64,000 bases of DNA from Candidatus Gastranaerophilales bacterium (GCA_910587245.1 CAJULX010000005.1:1-64000); one strand, 5' to 3'; shown: positions 17,531 to 27,553, counted from the stretch's first letter. Numbers and translations: made by a program. Notes: generated by a model not told the origin, from the sequence alone.

Positions 17531-17767
17531 ATGCTAGAAACTACAGATGTTAAAGAATTAATAACGATTTTGCTGTTTCGAAAAGGTTTATCGATGAGAA
17601 AACTTGTTAAAAAAATGAACGAAGCAGGATACCCCGAGATGACAATCGGCGGGTTTTCAAAAATGCTCAAAACAAAATCCATAAAATTTACAAAGGTTCA
17701 AGAGATTTTGGATTTTTTAGGGTACGGGCTTAAAGTAGTCGAAAAGCCTGAACAGAAAATGCAATAA
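17531..17767 (+). CDS. small HTH (Cro/C1-like) protein
   Basis: 78 residues with the pattern of short phage-repressor-type HTH proteins: RKGLSMRKLVKKMNEAGYPE, then a recognition region (MTIGGFSKMLKTKSIKF) and VQEILDFLGYGLKVVEK. It probably binds DNA as a single-domain regulator. There is no RBS at the ATG. It is divergent from the pilin-like gene, with 104 bases between them, so it could regulate that gene; this is inference from position only. Confidence 0.65.
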   Translation: MLETTDVKELITILLFRKGLSMRKLVKKMNEAGYPEMTIGGFSKMLKTKSIKFTKVQEILDFLGYGLKVVEKPEQKMQ

Positions 17768-17826
17768 AGTTATTTCGTTGTTTTATCGTAATTTTGTTGA
17801 ATTCTTAAAATAACTCAACAAGTTTG

Positions 17827-20136
17827 CTAATCCACATTCACAGGTTCGCGGTTGATGGCGCGGATGGCTTCTTTTGCAGTGAGCGCTATATCGTCCGCTA
17901 TATTATCCACAACCGTTAACTGCCTTAAAACATCAATGGTGCGTTTAAATGCGCGTACAACATCGCCTTCCGTAAATTCCGTATCGGAAAATATCTTATC
18001 CCAAGCTTCAATTGAGCTTATATCTTCACTCGCGGAAAGCACCCAGGCTTCAATCAAAGATGAATATTCCGAATTTATATTCATAGCGTTTTCAATTTTA
18101 TTATCGCGCTCTAAAAGGAAGATTTTTCTTCTTATATCTTTAATTTTGCCTAAAATTTTTCTTACATTTTGAGAAGGGGGCTTAATCGGCGCATTATCAA
18201 GGTTTCTGACTTCTTCCGTTGTAACGGCGCAAATAACCGAAGCAAGCTCATAAGGCGCAAGATTATTCAAAAGCCCTGATAAAATTATTTCAGAAAGATA
18301 GAGTTCATTCTCAATCCTGAGCCCCATGGTGGTTTTGCCTGTTTCTGTAGGATAATCGTCTTTAAGGTTTCCCATAGCTTCCAGAATGCGCTTGTGGGAG
18401 AGGAATTTTTGCCAGTATACATCTTTTTGAAATTCAATGTCTTTTTTTAAAATACGGGCTTTTTTTGCGTATCTGTTGTAAAGTTCGATTTCTTTTTTAT
18501 GCTTTTTATAAATTTTACAGCCGTCACAGCCGTATCTGTGCATTTTATCAAGAAATTCTTTGGTTTTTTGTTTAAATTGAAGAATTTCAGGGGCATTCTG
18601 GTTTTTTGTCTGGCGCCTTAAGGCTTTTAAAACGGTTCTGTGCTCAACATAGAGATTTTTATATTTAATATAATCCGCCATATCATCAGCAGTGTGTTTA
18701 TGCGGGCATTTAAAGTTTTTAAGCGCCTCCATATCTTCTTCATACTGCTTTAATTCAACAAGAAGCGGGGAAATTCTATCGGTGGATGAAAAGTATCCGA
18801 AGGTTTTTAAGATTAATTCTTTAGCCTCATCAATGGAAAACCTTTGCAGGAGATTTAAAACCATTGAATAGCTCGGGGAAAATTTACTTTCAAGAGGGTT
18901 TGAACCGCTTGTTGCAAGCTCGTACACTTCATCAGGCGTTTGAAAAGGTGTGCCCACGATTACAACATAGCCGATTTCATCCATACCGCGTCTGCCCGCG
19001 CGTCCTGACATTTGCAAAAATTCATTTGCGGTTAAAATTCTGTGTCCGTCATCCGTTCTTTTTGAAATAGAGCTTATAACGGTAGTTCTTGCAGGCATAT
19101 TTATACCTGCCGCAAGGGTTTCGGTTGCAAATACAACTTTTATTAAACCTTCCTGAAACATTCTTTCTACAAGGTTTTTCCACCCCGGGAGCAAGCCCGC
19201 ATGGTGAGAGGCTATTCCTCTTTTAACAAGTTCAATATGCGGATTATTGTATAAATAGGGGTTTTCAGCTATATATTCATCAACCATCCGTGCCGCTTTT
19301 AGCGCTTCGTCTTTGTTTAAAAGGTCTATAGTGCTGCATTTAAGCGCATTTTCGTCGCATTTTTTTCTTGAAAACGTAAAATATATGCAAGGAAGCATAT
19401 TTTTTTCCTGCAGGGCAAGAATAATATCGGGTGCAGGGTTTTTCACGGTTTTTTTATTAAAATATTTAAATTTGCTTTCAGGGCGGATTTTGTTATTTAA
19501 AGCACCTTCAGGAGTCATTAAAGGTACAACCGTATTTGGTTTTGAGCTGTCATAATAATAAAAGCGCAAAGGAACGGGGCGAAAATCCGTATAGATATGT
19601 TCCGTTCTTGAATGCACCGTATTTATCCAGTCTGTAAGCTGTTTAGAATTTCGAACCGTGGCTGAAAGTGCTATAATCTGGATATTTGTAGGGCAGTAGA
19701 TAATACTTTCTTCCCAGACCGTACCGCGGCTTTCATCGTTCATATAGTGAACTTCATCAAGCACAACATAACGGACATCTTTAAGGTTATCCGCAAGGGT
19801 GCCGAATGTTGTACCGTAGAGCATATTTCTGAACACTTCGGTTGTCATAACGACAATCTGCGCATCGCGGTTTATTGTGGTGTCGCCTGTTAAAAGCCCC
19901 ACTTTATCGGTTCCGTATTGAGTTGAAAAATCGTGATATTTCTGGTTTGACAGGGCTTTTAAGGGAGTTGTATAAAAAATTCTTGTACCGTTTTCAAGCG
20001 CAAGGTGGATGGCACTTTGAGCTATACAGGTTTTTCCTGCACCTGTAGGGGCGCATACTACAACACTTTTGCCATCTTGAATATTTTTTATGGCTTCTTC
20101 TTGAAAATCATCCAGTTTAAAGTCAAATCCGTACAT
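17827..20136 (-). CDS. DEAD/DEAH-box Ski2/Mtr4-like RNA helicase with DSHCT domain
   Basis: 769 residues. The RecA-like helicase core has the Q-motif region (FDFKLDDFQEEAI), Walker A APTGAGKT (~33), DEVHYMND (~128), SAT (~160), ATETLAAGINMPARTTVI and the QMSGRAGRRGMD motif VI. A long helical arm with a CKCxx-like cysteine pair (YGCDGC, CPHKH) and a C-terminal DSHCT-type helical bundle follow. This architecture is the bacterial or cyanobacterial relative of Ski2/Mtr4/HelY RNA helicases. A role in RNA processing or decay is family inference. No RBS; TGCTAAAAT (-10, 20144-20149) is seven bases before the ATG, suggesting a leaderless mRNA. Confidence 0.88.
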   Translation of the reverse strand: MYGFDFKLDDFQEEAIKNIQDGKSVVVCAPTGAGKTCIAQSAIHLALENGTRIFYTTPLKALSNQKYHDFSTQYGTDKVGLLTGDTTINRDAQIVVMTTEVFRNMLYGTTFGTLADNLKDVRYVVLDEVHYMNDESRGTVWEESIIYCPTNIQIIALSATVRNSKQLTDWINTVHSRTEHIYTDFRPVPLRFYYYDSSKPNTVVPLMTPEGALNNKIRPESKFKYFNKKTVKNPAPDIILALQEKNMLPCIYFTFSRKKCDENALKCSTIDLLNKDEALKAARMVDEYIAENPYLYNNPHIELVKRGIASHHAGLLPGWKNLVERMFQEGLIKVVFATETLAAGINMPARTTVISSISKRTDDGHRILTANEFLQMSGRAGRRGMDEIGYVVIVGTPFQTPDEVYELATSGSNPLESKFSPSYSMVLNLLQRFSIDEAKELILKTFGYFSSTDRISPLLVELKQYEEDMEALKNFKCPHKHTADDMADYIKYKNLYVEHRTVLKALRRQTKNQNAPEILQFKQKTKEFLDKMHRYGCDGCKIYKKHKKEIELYNRYAKKARILKKDIEFQKDVYWQKFLSHKRILEAMGNLKDDYPTETGKTTMGLRIENELYLSEIILSGLLNNLAPYELASVICAVTTEEVRNLDNAPIKPPSQNVRKILGKIKDIRRKIFLLERDNKIENAMNINSEYSSLIEAWVLSASEDISSIEAWDKIFSDTEFTEGDVVRAFKRTIDVLRQLTVVDNIADDIALTAKEAIRAINREPVNVD

Positions 20137-20161
20137 ATTAAGGATTTTAGCATAGAAATTA

Positions 20162-20193
20162 AATTAGGGCATAAAAATTTTTATGCCCTAATT
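20162..20193 (-). terminator. perfect 32-base palindrome, likely terminator of the M16 gene
   Basis: AATTAGGGCATAAAAA directly followed by its exact reverse complement, 26 bases after the M16 stop codon and between two same-strand genes. The T-rich centre and weak following T-run make it a bidirectional-type terminator or RNA-stability hairpin. Confidence 0.65.
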
Positions 20194-20218
20194 GTTAAAT
20201 TTTTATCTTACCTGTTCG

Positions 20219-22879
20219 TTATTCAGATAGATTATCCCTCACCGTTACATTTATATAGGGTTTAGAGAAATACTTATTTGCAACGGATAAAATTTCAGAT
20301 TGGGTTACATTCATTATTGCATTTTTGTATTCTTCAAGATGGTTAATATCATAACCCAATGCCCCATATCTGCCTAAAAGCGAAGCGTCATCCATATTTG
20401 TTTCAAGAGAAATCAAAATATTTCCTAAAATTTTATCTTTAGCTTCATTTAATTCTTTATTTGAAACAAATTCCGTTTTTAAAAGATTAATTTCTTTAAG
20501 CATACCTTCATAAGCAGTATCAACGCTTTTGTTATTTGTTCCTATATAAGCTATAAAGGCGCCGTCCTGCGCATTTTGAAGGAGGGTGGAGCCTACGGTG
20601 TAAGCTAATCCTTTTTCTTCTCTTAAGCTTTTAAAAAGTCTTGAGCTCATTCCTTCACCTAAGATTGCATTTATTACCTTAAGGGCGGCAAGGTCTTTTT
20701 GATTGTAGACCGTATCCGTTTTATACCCTATAAGAACCCAGGCTGTTTTTGTATCATCTTTTGTAATTGTTTTTTCAATGTTTTTTTCAAGTGCAAACTG
20801 CTCTGTTTTTAAATCTTTAAGACAAATTTTATCTCCTTTGCCTTTTTCTTCAAAGATTTTTGTCATGGTATCCGCAATTTTTTCAGCTTCAACATTGCCT
20901 ACAACCGTTATTACAAGGTTTTTAGGGTTAAGCACGGTATTATAATAATCTATAACATCTCCTCTTGAAATATTCGGGATGTTTTTTTCCAGTATCACGG
21001 AATTATTTCCGTAAACGGAACCCTTGAATGCAATTGCTTTAAATTCATCCACCGCAATATTCAAAGGGCTGTCTTTTAATTGTTTTAAGCTTGCAAGCTT
21101 TAATTTTTTAACTTTTTCTATTTCACTGTTTGCAAAAAGAGGCTGATTTATAACATCATCCAAAATTTTAAACGCATAATCAACTTCATTTACCGTTGTT
21201 AAAAGACTGATATCAAAAGTATCGTTTCCGCTTGATAAGGCAAGTTTTATTCCCCTTTCATCAAGAACCTTTGCAAAGGTCTCGGAATCCATTTCTCTTG
21301 TACCTTTGGATGCACTTGAAGCCGCAACACTTGCGACACCGGGGATTTTTTCAAGATGATTTCCGCCAAGTGCCTGAATATCAACAGCTATAATAGAATT
21401 TGCGGCATTTTTCTTTACAATAAGTGCTGCGCCGTTTGAAAGCGCATATTTTGCAACATTTTTATTCTGTTCGATTAATTTTGCAGGCTGAACTTTTTCA
21501 ACCACATTACTTATTTCTTTTGTATTATTTTCTGCAGTTTCTTTAACTTCATTCTTAGGTATTACTATTGAAATTGCCGTTTTATTTTTATCAAGATATT
21601 TTTTTGCAACCCTTATAACGTCTTCTTTTTTAACACGCTCGATATTATCAAGATAATTATCGTAATACCACGTATTTCCCCAGAAAAGTGTTAAATACCC
21701 GAGTTCGTTTGAAATATTTGAAACGGATTCTCTTGAATAATAGGTGGATGTTTTTGCCATATTTATAGCTTTTTTAACTTCATCTTCCGTTATTCCGCCC
21801 TTTTTAACCGAATCAATTACTTTAAATATTTCATCTTCAACAGCTTTAAGGTTTTCAGGTTTAAAAGAAGACTGAATTACAAAAATGCCGTCATCCATAA
21901 AGGTGGAATTACTTGCAAGAATAGAATAAACAAGCTGGCGTTCTTCTTTTAATTTTTGATTTAAAACAGAGCTTCTTGAATCCCCTAAAATTGTAGATAG
22001 AACATCAAGCGCATAGCCGTCTTTATCTTCTTTAAATTTCGGCACTTTATAAGCTATTGCCATATAGCCTGTGTTTATATCTTTCTTTTCTATGGTTCTT
22101 AATTGCTTTTGAATGGCGGGCACTTTCGGATAAATGCCTTCTTTATAAACTTTGTTATTATCAACAAATAACTCCGCCACTTTTTTAATCGCATAATCAG
22201 GATCGACATCCCCCGCTATAACGGTTGTCATATTACGGGGAGAATACCATTGATTGTAAAAATCAAGAATTTCTTCACGCGTAATGGTTTCTATAACTTC
22301 TTTTGAACCTATAACAGGTCTGAAATACGGGTGATACGGTTCATTTTGAGTATATATAAGTTTAAAAAGGTTATTATACATAACGCTTTTCGGGCTGTCC
22401 AAGCCTTTTGAAATTTCTTCAAGCACAACAAGGCGCTCTTTTTCCATTTCTTTTCTCGGAATAAGGGGGCTTAAAAGCATATCCGCATGCAGCTCAAGCG
22501 CTTTATCAAATTCTTTTGAAGGAATTGTAATGTAATAATGCGTAAAATCCTTGCTTGTGGCGGCATTTGTCACCCCGCCTTTTGATTCAAGAATTCTGTC
22601 AAATTCTCCGGGGGGTGTTTTTTCCGTTCCTTTAAAGAAAAGGTGTTCAAGAAAATGCGCTACGCCTGAATTTTTATCGTTTTCGTTTATGGAACCCGTT
22701 TTAATCCATGTGTCGATAGTAACAATCGGATTGTTATTAACGGGAACAACAATAACGGTCTGTCCTGACGGGAGTTTTTGCGTTACATATTCTTTGTTTT
22801 TTTGTTCAGCCGCAAAAACAGGGTTTGCAATAACAGCCAAAACACAAAACGTTAACAGCTTTAAAAATATTTTTTTCAT
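20219..22879 (-). CDS. M16-family zinc metallopeptidase, exported, two-module
   Basis: 886 residues with a signal peptide (residues 1-23, cleaving near VFA|A). The N-terminal module carries the inverted zinc motif HFLEH (H75, E78, H79) with the downstream glutamate in VVLEEISKG. The C-terminal module (from ~450) repeats the fold without an HxxEH motif and ends with RLFKSLREEKGLAYTVGS, the substrate-binding R/Y region. This is the paired active/inactive layout of insulysin- or pitrilysin-like and processing-peptidase-like enzymes. It probably degrades peptides in the periplasm. RBS GAGG. Followed by the palindromic terminator at 20162-20193. Confidence 0.9.
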   Translation of the reverse strand: MKKIFLKLLTFCVLAVIANPVFAAEQKNKEYVTQKLPSGQTVIVVPVNNNPIVTIDTWIKTGSINENDKNSGVAHFLEHLFFKGTEKTPPGEFDRILESKGGVTNAATSKDFTHYYITIPSKEFDKALELHADMLLSPLIPRKEMEKERLVVLEEISKGLDSPKSVMYNNLFKLIYTQNEPYHPYFRPVIGSKEVIETITREEILDFYNQWYSPRNMTTVIAGDVDPDYAIKKVAELFVDNNKVYKEGIYPKVPAIQKQLRTIEKKDINTGYMAIAYKVPKFKEDKDGYALDVLSTILGDSRSSVLNQKLKEERQLVYSILASNSTFMDDGIFVIQSSFKPENLKAVEDEIFKVIDSVKKGGITEDEVKKAINMAKTSTYYSRESVSNISNELGYLTLFWGNTWYYDNYLDNIERVKKEDVIRVAKKYLDKNKTAISIVIPKNEVKETAENNTKEISNVVEKVQPAKLIEQNKNVAKYALSNGAALIVKKNAANSIIAVDIQALGGNHLEKIPGVASVAASSASKGTREMDSETFAKVLDERGIKLALSSGNDTFDISLLTTVNEVDYAFKILDDVINQPLFANSEIEKVKKLKLASLKQLKDSPLNIAVDEFKAIAFKGSVYGNNSVILEKNIPNISRGDVIDYYNTVLNPKNLVITVVGNVEAEKIADTMTKIFEEKGKGDKICLKDLKTEQFALEKNIEKTITKDDTKTAWVLIGYKTDTVYNQKDLAALKVINAILGEGMSSRLFKSLREEKGLAYTVGSTLLQNAQDGAFIAYIGTNNKSVDTAYEGMLKEINLLKTEFVSNKELNEAKDKILGNILISLETNMDDASLLGRYGALGYDINHLEEYKNAIMNVTQSEILSVANKYFSKPYINVTVRDNLSE

Positions 22880-22894
22880 TGTAATCCTCTTATT

Positions 22895-23995
22895 TTATTT
22901 GACCTTAAGTTCGCAGCACATCTGACAGGCACTGAACATGCTCGAATATTTAAGATTTTTTCTGAAACATTTAAATTTTGTTTCGTTAAATACATCTTTA
23001 ATTTTTTTATCTCTGACATTTCCGATTTTAAATGATAAACAAGGGTATACATCCCCCTGCGGGTTTATCATCATATTAGAAAAAGGATACTTGCAAGGAT
23101 AATAGACATCTTTCGGATGGCGCAATAAATCAGCCTTGTTTTCGGGCGTAAAGAAAGCTTTTATCTTTCTTAATTCTTCATCAACTCCGCCGCCTTCAAA
23201 TTTTGGAGAAAATCTGATTTTTGTTTTTGATTTTTTGCTCATTGAGTCAATTTTTCTGTACACATCTTCGAAATGCTTCATATCAAAATAAGGCTGTATG
23301 GGATATTCAGGCTCGTAAAAAACAGGTTCAAATTCTTCCCTTAAAACGGAATTTTGTTTAAGGTCGTTATTTCTTAAGAATGATATGCTTAAAAATTCAA
23401 AACCCATTTCCGTTGTATATTCATACAGCTTTAATAAATCGTCAATATTGTTATTTAACACGATTGTTTTAATATCCACCATGGGTTTATTTTTGTGTTT
23501 CATCCTTCTGTAATTCAGGGTTTCAAGATTATTTGTAATTCTTTCAAAAATGCCTTCTCTGTTGCGGTTTAAATCATGGTTTTTACCCCAGCCGTCAATA
23601 GATACGGATAAAAGCATCATATTTGATTTTATAAAAGCATCAATTACATCTTCATTGATTAAAATTCCGTTTGTTACAACGTTTAGCTTGCCAAATACCC
23701 TCTTTGACACGGCATATAAAATATCGATAAAATCATGACGCACGAGAGGTTCTCCGCCGACAAGCGTTACAAAAGCATAACGCGGAATTTGTTTTATAAT
23801 ATTAAGCCATTCATCCGTTGAAAGCTCGTTTTTCTTTCTGTCATTTCCGACATAACAATAAGGACAGTTTAAATTACATCTGTATGTCAATTCAAAAAAG
23901 TATCTTAAAGGAATAATCGCCTTTCCTTCTTTATTATTGTATGAAAAATCAGCATATATATCCCTTGCCGTATCAAAAAGTTTTGAATAATCCAT
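22895..23995 (-). CDS. radical SAM/SPASM-like protein
   Basis: 366 residues with a classical CxxxCxxC cluster site (C40, C44, C47; TYRCNLNCPYCYVG), GGEPLVR for SAM, and a cysteine-bearing C-terminus (CKYPFSNMMINPQGDVYPC, CQMCCE) typical of SPASM auxiliary clusters. Related proteins mature peptides, install cofactors or act on lipids and hopanoids; the substrate here is unknown and no precursor peptide gene is seen next to it. RBS GAGGAAA. It lies 15 bases upstream of the M16 protease gene on the same strand, an arrangement sometimes seen in peptide-maturation clusters (protease plus radical SAM); that link is inference. Confidence 0.78.
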   Translation of the reverse strand: MDYSKLFDTARDIYADFSYNNKEGKAIIPLRYFFELTYRCNLNCPYCYVGNDRKKNELSTDEWLNIIKQIPRYAFVTLVGGEPLVRHDFIDILYAVSKRVFGKLNVVTNGILINEDVIDAFIKSNMMLLSVSIDGWGKNHDLNRNREGIFERITNNLETLNYRRMKHKNKPMVDIKTIVLNNNIDDLLKLYEYTTEMGFEFLSISFLRNNDLKQNSVLREEFEPVFYEPEYPIQPYFDMKHFEDVYRKIDSMSKKSKTKIRFSPKFEGGGVDEELRKIKAFFTPENKADLLRHPKDVYYPCKYPFSNMMINPQGDVYPCLSFKIGNVRDKKIKDVFNETKFKCFRKNLKYSSMFSACQMCCELKVK

Positions 23996-24058
23996 TTTTT
24001 CCTCTAAAATTCTTAAAAATAAGACCGGTGAACCGTTATAAACATTTTATTATTTCTT

Positions 24059-24091
24059 AATTTTACTACAATATTTTTTTGTAGTAAAATT
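24059..24091. promoter_or_regulatory. perfect 13-bp inverted repeat between divergent radical SAM and dnaA genes
   Basis: AATTTTACTACAA, seven-base T-rich spacer, then the exact reverse complement. The inner half-sites TACTACA / TGTAGTA resemble BlaI/CopY-type dyads. It may be an operator, or a cruciform near dnaA. Confidence 0.4.
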
Positions 24092-24190
24092 CTAAAAGAT
24101 AAAGCATGGAAATGGTTAGCTTTGCCTTTGTAACAATTGTGTACAGAGGGTTACATTTATTAACAGAAAAAGAGACGAGGAAGATTTTAG

Positions 24191-25579
24191 GTGCTTAATT
24201 TGACTTTAAGTTACGATGAAATTTGGGAGAGGGCGAAAGATATTTTAAAGGAAAAAATCCCCAATTCCACCTTTGAACCTTGGATTATGCCCGTTATTCC
24301 CGCAAAAGAAGGGGAAGACTGCTACAAAAAAGACTGCATTGTTTTAAAAAGCGATAAATCCTTCGGCGTTTCTTTTTTAAACCAGAAATATTTTAATGAA
24401 ATTCAAAATGCGGTAAATTCCGTATGCGGGGCCAATCTTCCCGTAAATATTATTTTTATGCCGTCTGATGTAAAAAAAGCACCGAAAAAGAAAGAAAAAC
24501 CCGCAGAGCACATTGTTTTAATGAAAGAACAGATTGATAATTTAAAACAAATGCATTCATTCTGCGCCCTGAATTTAAAATATACGTTTGAAAATTTTGT
24601 TGTGGGTGAAAATTCGCTTGTTGCCTATAATGCGGCAAAACAGGTATCAGAGGCGCCGGGGCAGAAGTTTAACCCGCTTTTTATATCGGGTTCCGTCGGA
24701 ATAGGCAAAACTCATTTAATGCAGGCTATAGGACACAGCGTTTTAAAAAACTTCCCTGATTTAAAAGTAAAATACGCAAAAACGGAAGAATTTACAAACC
24801 AGCTTGTAGATTCATGCCAGAAGGGGCAGGAATCTTATCAGAAAATGAAAAAATTCAGAGACAGATACAGAAACGTAGATGTGCTTTTATTGGATGATAT
24901 TCAATTTGCGGAAGGCAAAAAAAGAACGGAAGAAGAGATTTTTAACACGTTTGACGCGCTTTTTCACCTTGGAAAGCAGATTGTATTTGCATCAGACAGA
25001 CCTATTTCAAGCTTTAAAAATACGCCCGACAGATTAAAAAGCAGATACGAATGGGGTTTATCGGTTGATATCCTTGTTCCTGATTTTAAAACAAGGGTTG
25101 AAATTATAGAAAAACATGCCGTAAGGTCTAATTTTGAGATTACAAGGGAAGTTGCGGAATTTCTGGCTGAAACATTTGATAACAATGTGCGCGAGCTTGA
25201 GGGTGCTTATAATAAGGTGAGTGCTTATGCTTCAATTAAAGGGGTAGAGCTTACGGTAGAATCCGCAAAAGAAATTCTTGGAATAGGCGAAAATTCCAAA
25301 AAAATTACCCCTGAAATAATAATAGAAGGGTGTGCAAAATATTATAACGTTACAAAAAAAGATATATTATCAACCGCACGTGCAAAAGAGATAAAAGAAG
25401 CGCGCCAGAGTGCTATTTATCTGACGCGCGAACTTTTAAATTTGAGTTTTCCTGCTATCGGGGAAATTTTTAATAAAAATCATACAACAATTCTGTATTC
25501 TTATGAAAAGCTTAAGAAGGAGCTGGATTTTAACAAGGCTTTGCAATCAACATTATCGGAGATTGAAAAAGCATTGTAG
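24191..25579 (+). CDS. dnaA: chromosomal replication initiator DnaA
   Basis: 462 residues with all four DnaA domains: N-terminal DnaB-interacting domain (1-~85), lysine-rich linker, AAA+ core with GSVGIGKTHLMQA (~167) and LLLDDIQF, and the C-terminal DNA-binding domain with the signature ARQSAIYLTRELLNLSFPAIG and NKNHTTILYSYEKL. The start is GTG 24191 with RBS GAGGAAG. dnaN is not adjacent. The upstream 195 bases lack a recognisable DnaA-box cluster, so this is not clearly oriC. It converges on the EF-hand gene with only seven bases between stops. Confidence 0.97.
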   Translation: MLNLTLSYDEIWERAKDILKEKIPNSTFEPWIMPVIPAKEGEDCYKKDCIVLKSDKSFGVSFLNQKYFNEIQNAVNSVCGANLPVNIIFMPSDVKKAPKKKEKPAEHIVLMKEQIDNLKQMHSFCALNLKYTFENFVVGENSLVAYNAAKQVSEAPGQKFNPLFISGSVGIGKTHLMQAIGHSVLKNFPDLKVKYAKTEEFTNQLVDSCQKGQESYQKMKKFRDRYRNVDVLLLDDIQFAEGKKRTEEEIFNTFDALFHLGKQIVFASDRPISSFKNTPDRLKSRYEWGLSVDILVPDFKTRVEIIEKHAVRSNFEITREVAEFLAETFDNNVRELEGAYNKVSAYASIKGVELTVESAKEILGIGENSKKITPEIIIEGCAKYYNVTKKDILSTARAKEIKEARQSAIYLTRELLNLSFPAIGEIFNKNHTTILYSYEKLKKELDFNKALQSTLSEIEKAL

Positions 25580-25586
25580 CATTTAT

Positions 25587-27404
25587 CTATGCTGCGTAAA
25601 CTTCTTCGCGTTGATAGAACTGTTCTTCTGCTGCTGCAGGTTCAACTTCTGCTTTAACAATGAGCTCCTCAGTTGCTTCTTCAACGGGTTCTTTTTCTTC
25701 GGGTTCTTCTTTAGCTTTTGCTATTTTTGCAAAGTTTGCTTCGATTTCATCAGCTTTAGCTAAACCTTCCTGGTTTGCAATGTGCTGTGCGGCCTCTTTA
25801 ACACTTTCGCGATCAATATTGATGGTTTTCCATGCTATTTCAAGCTGTTCTTCAAGCTGAGCATATTTTTCCTGATATTGAGCATAAGTTTCATCAAAAT
25901 CTTTATTTTCAGCTTCAATTACAACATCCTGAGCAAATCTGCCCCTGCCGTTATCTTTATCAGAGAAGTCATAGTTAGCTTCAAGCCAGTCGATTCTGTC
26001 CAGTGTGTTATAACCGTCTGCTATTTCTTCACCCTGGAAAGTTAAACCAAAAGTACCAAGCAGGGTGTTTCCGTTTGCCATATCTTTGTTTAAGCTTTTG
26101 TAGCTGTTAAGGTCAATTGAATCAGTGTCGCCGAATACTTCTGAAGCTTTTTTGGTTGTTTGTGTGCCATCAGCGCTTGTTACAACAACCATTAAGTCTT
26201 CCATTTCATCTTTTTCTACTTTGCCGTTACCGTCAGCATCAAGAGCTTCCATTTCAGCCCAGCCGTTTTCAGCGCCTAAGAATTCTTTTTCATTGCTCAA
26301 TTTGCCGTCAGCATCTTTATCAATAAAGAAATCATAACGTTCTGAACCTGCGGTAAAACCAATAGGGTCACATTTTTTGCAATCAGGATCTTCTGCACCT
26401 TCTGATGAAAGTTCTGAAGTTAATTGTTCAATTGCATCATTTTTTAAATCAATCTGACCTTGTAAAGATTTATTTTCCTGAATAAGGCTGCCCATTTTTG
26501 TCATATAACCGTTTAGGGTGAGCATTTTGCCTTCTGCAGACATTAAATTATTAACAACTGCAGAAATTCTTCCGCTGGCATCAGAAGTTAAATTGTTTAA
26601 TTTGCTGTTTAAATTAGATTGAAAGTCTTCGTAAGAAATTTCGCCTTCGGCTTTTGTATAAGCTTCCAATTCTTCACTTACAAGTTTTGAAGCGGCTTCT
26701 TTTTGTTCTTCTGCGATATCTTCGCTTTTTTCAATAGCGGCGTTGATTTCATCTTCAATTTCTTTTTGTAATTTTTCAATAAGGGGTTTTAGGGTATCAA
26801 TCTGCTGATTATTTTCTTCTATTTGAGAATTTAAAGCGTTAAGTTCTTCACGAAGTGCTCTTACTTCCGGAGAAGTTTCAACAGCAAGCTGTCCTGAAAA
26901 TTGAGCAAATAATTCTTTTGCTTCGGCATCGTGTCCGATAGGGCAGTTGTAGCTGCCATCTTCATTTAAACTGATACCGATTGAAGGGAAAACTTCCGCA
27001 ATAATATTTACGATATCATTTTTAGAAAAGCCTTCGCCGCTTAAATCAGCAATAAGACCATCGTCAATAGCCTGTTTAAAAGCTTTAAGCTGAGGATTAG
27101 ACATTGTATAAGGGTCGCTGCCGCCTGCTTCTGCTGAATATTTTTGCTTTAATTCATCAACTTTTGCTGAAATATCACCTTTGGCTGTGTTTACAGTTGT
27201 GGTTTGTGTATTTTTAGCCGTGTTTGCAGCTTGTGTATTTTGAGTTAAAGCAACGGTATCAACGCCGAGTTCTTCAGCTTGAGCAAGTTCGTTGTCATCA
27301 AATATACCGTCTGCTGCGAATTCTTGAAGTTTAGCAAGAATATCATTATTAACCGTTTTACCGTATGCTTCATTTATCATTTGAGGATTAACTGTAATAG
27401 CCAT
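25587..27404 (-). CDS. large coiled-coil protein with EF-hand calcium motifs
   Basis: About 605 residues. An acidic protein with a long central coiled coil (~185-345; repeated E/Q/K heptads, IEENNQQIDTLKPL) and two EF-hand-like loops, DKDADGKLSNEKEF (~361) and DADGNGKVEKDE (~388), which should bind Ca2+. The N-terminus (MAITVNPQMINEAYG) has no classical signal peptide and the C-terminus is a low-complexity E/A-rich tail. The start is ATG 27404 with AAGGTG six bases upstream; an upstream in-frame GTG overlaps the RBS and is unlikely. A cell-surface or secreted structural role is inference. Confidence 0.65.
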   Translation of the reverse strand: MAITVNPQMINEAYGKTVNNDILAKLQEFAADGIFDDNELAQAEELGVDTVALTQNTQAANTAKNTQTTTVNTAKGDISAKVDELKQKYSAEAGGSDPYTMSNPQLKAFKQAIDDGLIADLSGEGFSKNDIVNIIAEVFPSIGISLNEDGSYNCPIGHDAEAKELFAQFSGQLAVETSPEVRALREELNALNSQIEENNQQIDTLKPLIEKLQKEIEDEINAAIEKSEDIAEEQKEAASKLVSEELEAYTKAEGEISYEDFQSNLNSKLNNLTSDASGRISAVVNNLMSAEGKMLTLNGYMTKMGSLIQENKSLQGQIDLKNDAIEQLTSELSSEGAEDPDCKKCDPIGFTAGSERYDFFIDKDADGKLSNEKEFLGAENGWAEMEALDADGNGKVEKDEMEDLMVVVTSADGTQTTKKASEVFGDTDSIDLNSYKSLNKDMANGNTLLGTFGLTFQGEEIADGYNTLDRIDWLEANYDFSDKDNGRGRFAQDVVIEAENKDFDETYAQYQEKYAQLEEQLEIAWKTINIDRESVKEAAQHIANQEGLAKADEIEANFAKIAKAKEEPEEKEPVEEATEELIVKAEVEPAAAEEQFYQREEVYAA

Positions 27405-27553
27405 AAAAAACACCTTATATACTTCTTACATCACACATATATATAAAGTATTTATTCAATATCAAATTTCAAAACTTAAAAAAATGTTTACAAAACTTTA
27501 CAATAAAATATTACTGCGTACAAAGCCGGTATAAAATATAAACATTAAAGGCC

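Noticed and set aside
24000..24190. oriC next to dnaA
   Set aside because: No cluster of DnaA boxes (TTATCCACA or TTTTCCACA) is visible; single box-like sequences elsewhere (around 7036 and 59408) are isolated.
25503..26337. Plus-strand ORFs opposite the EF-hand protein
   Set aside because: They are codon-complement shadows with Ser/Phe/Leu bias and no RBS.
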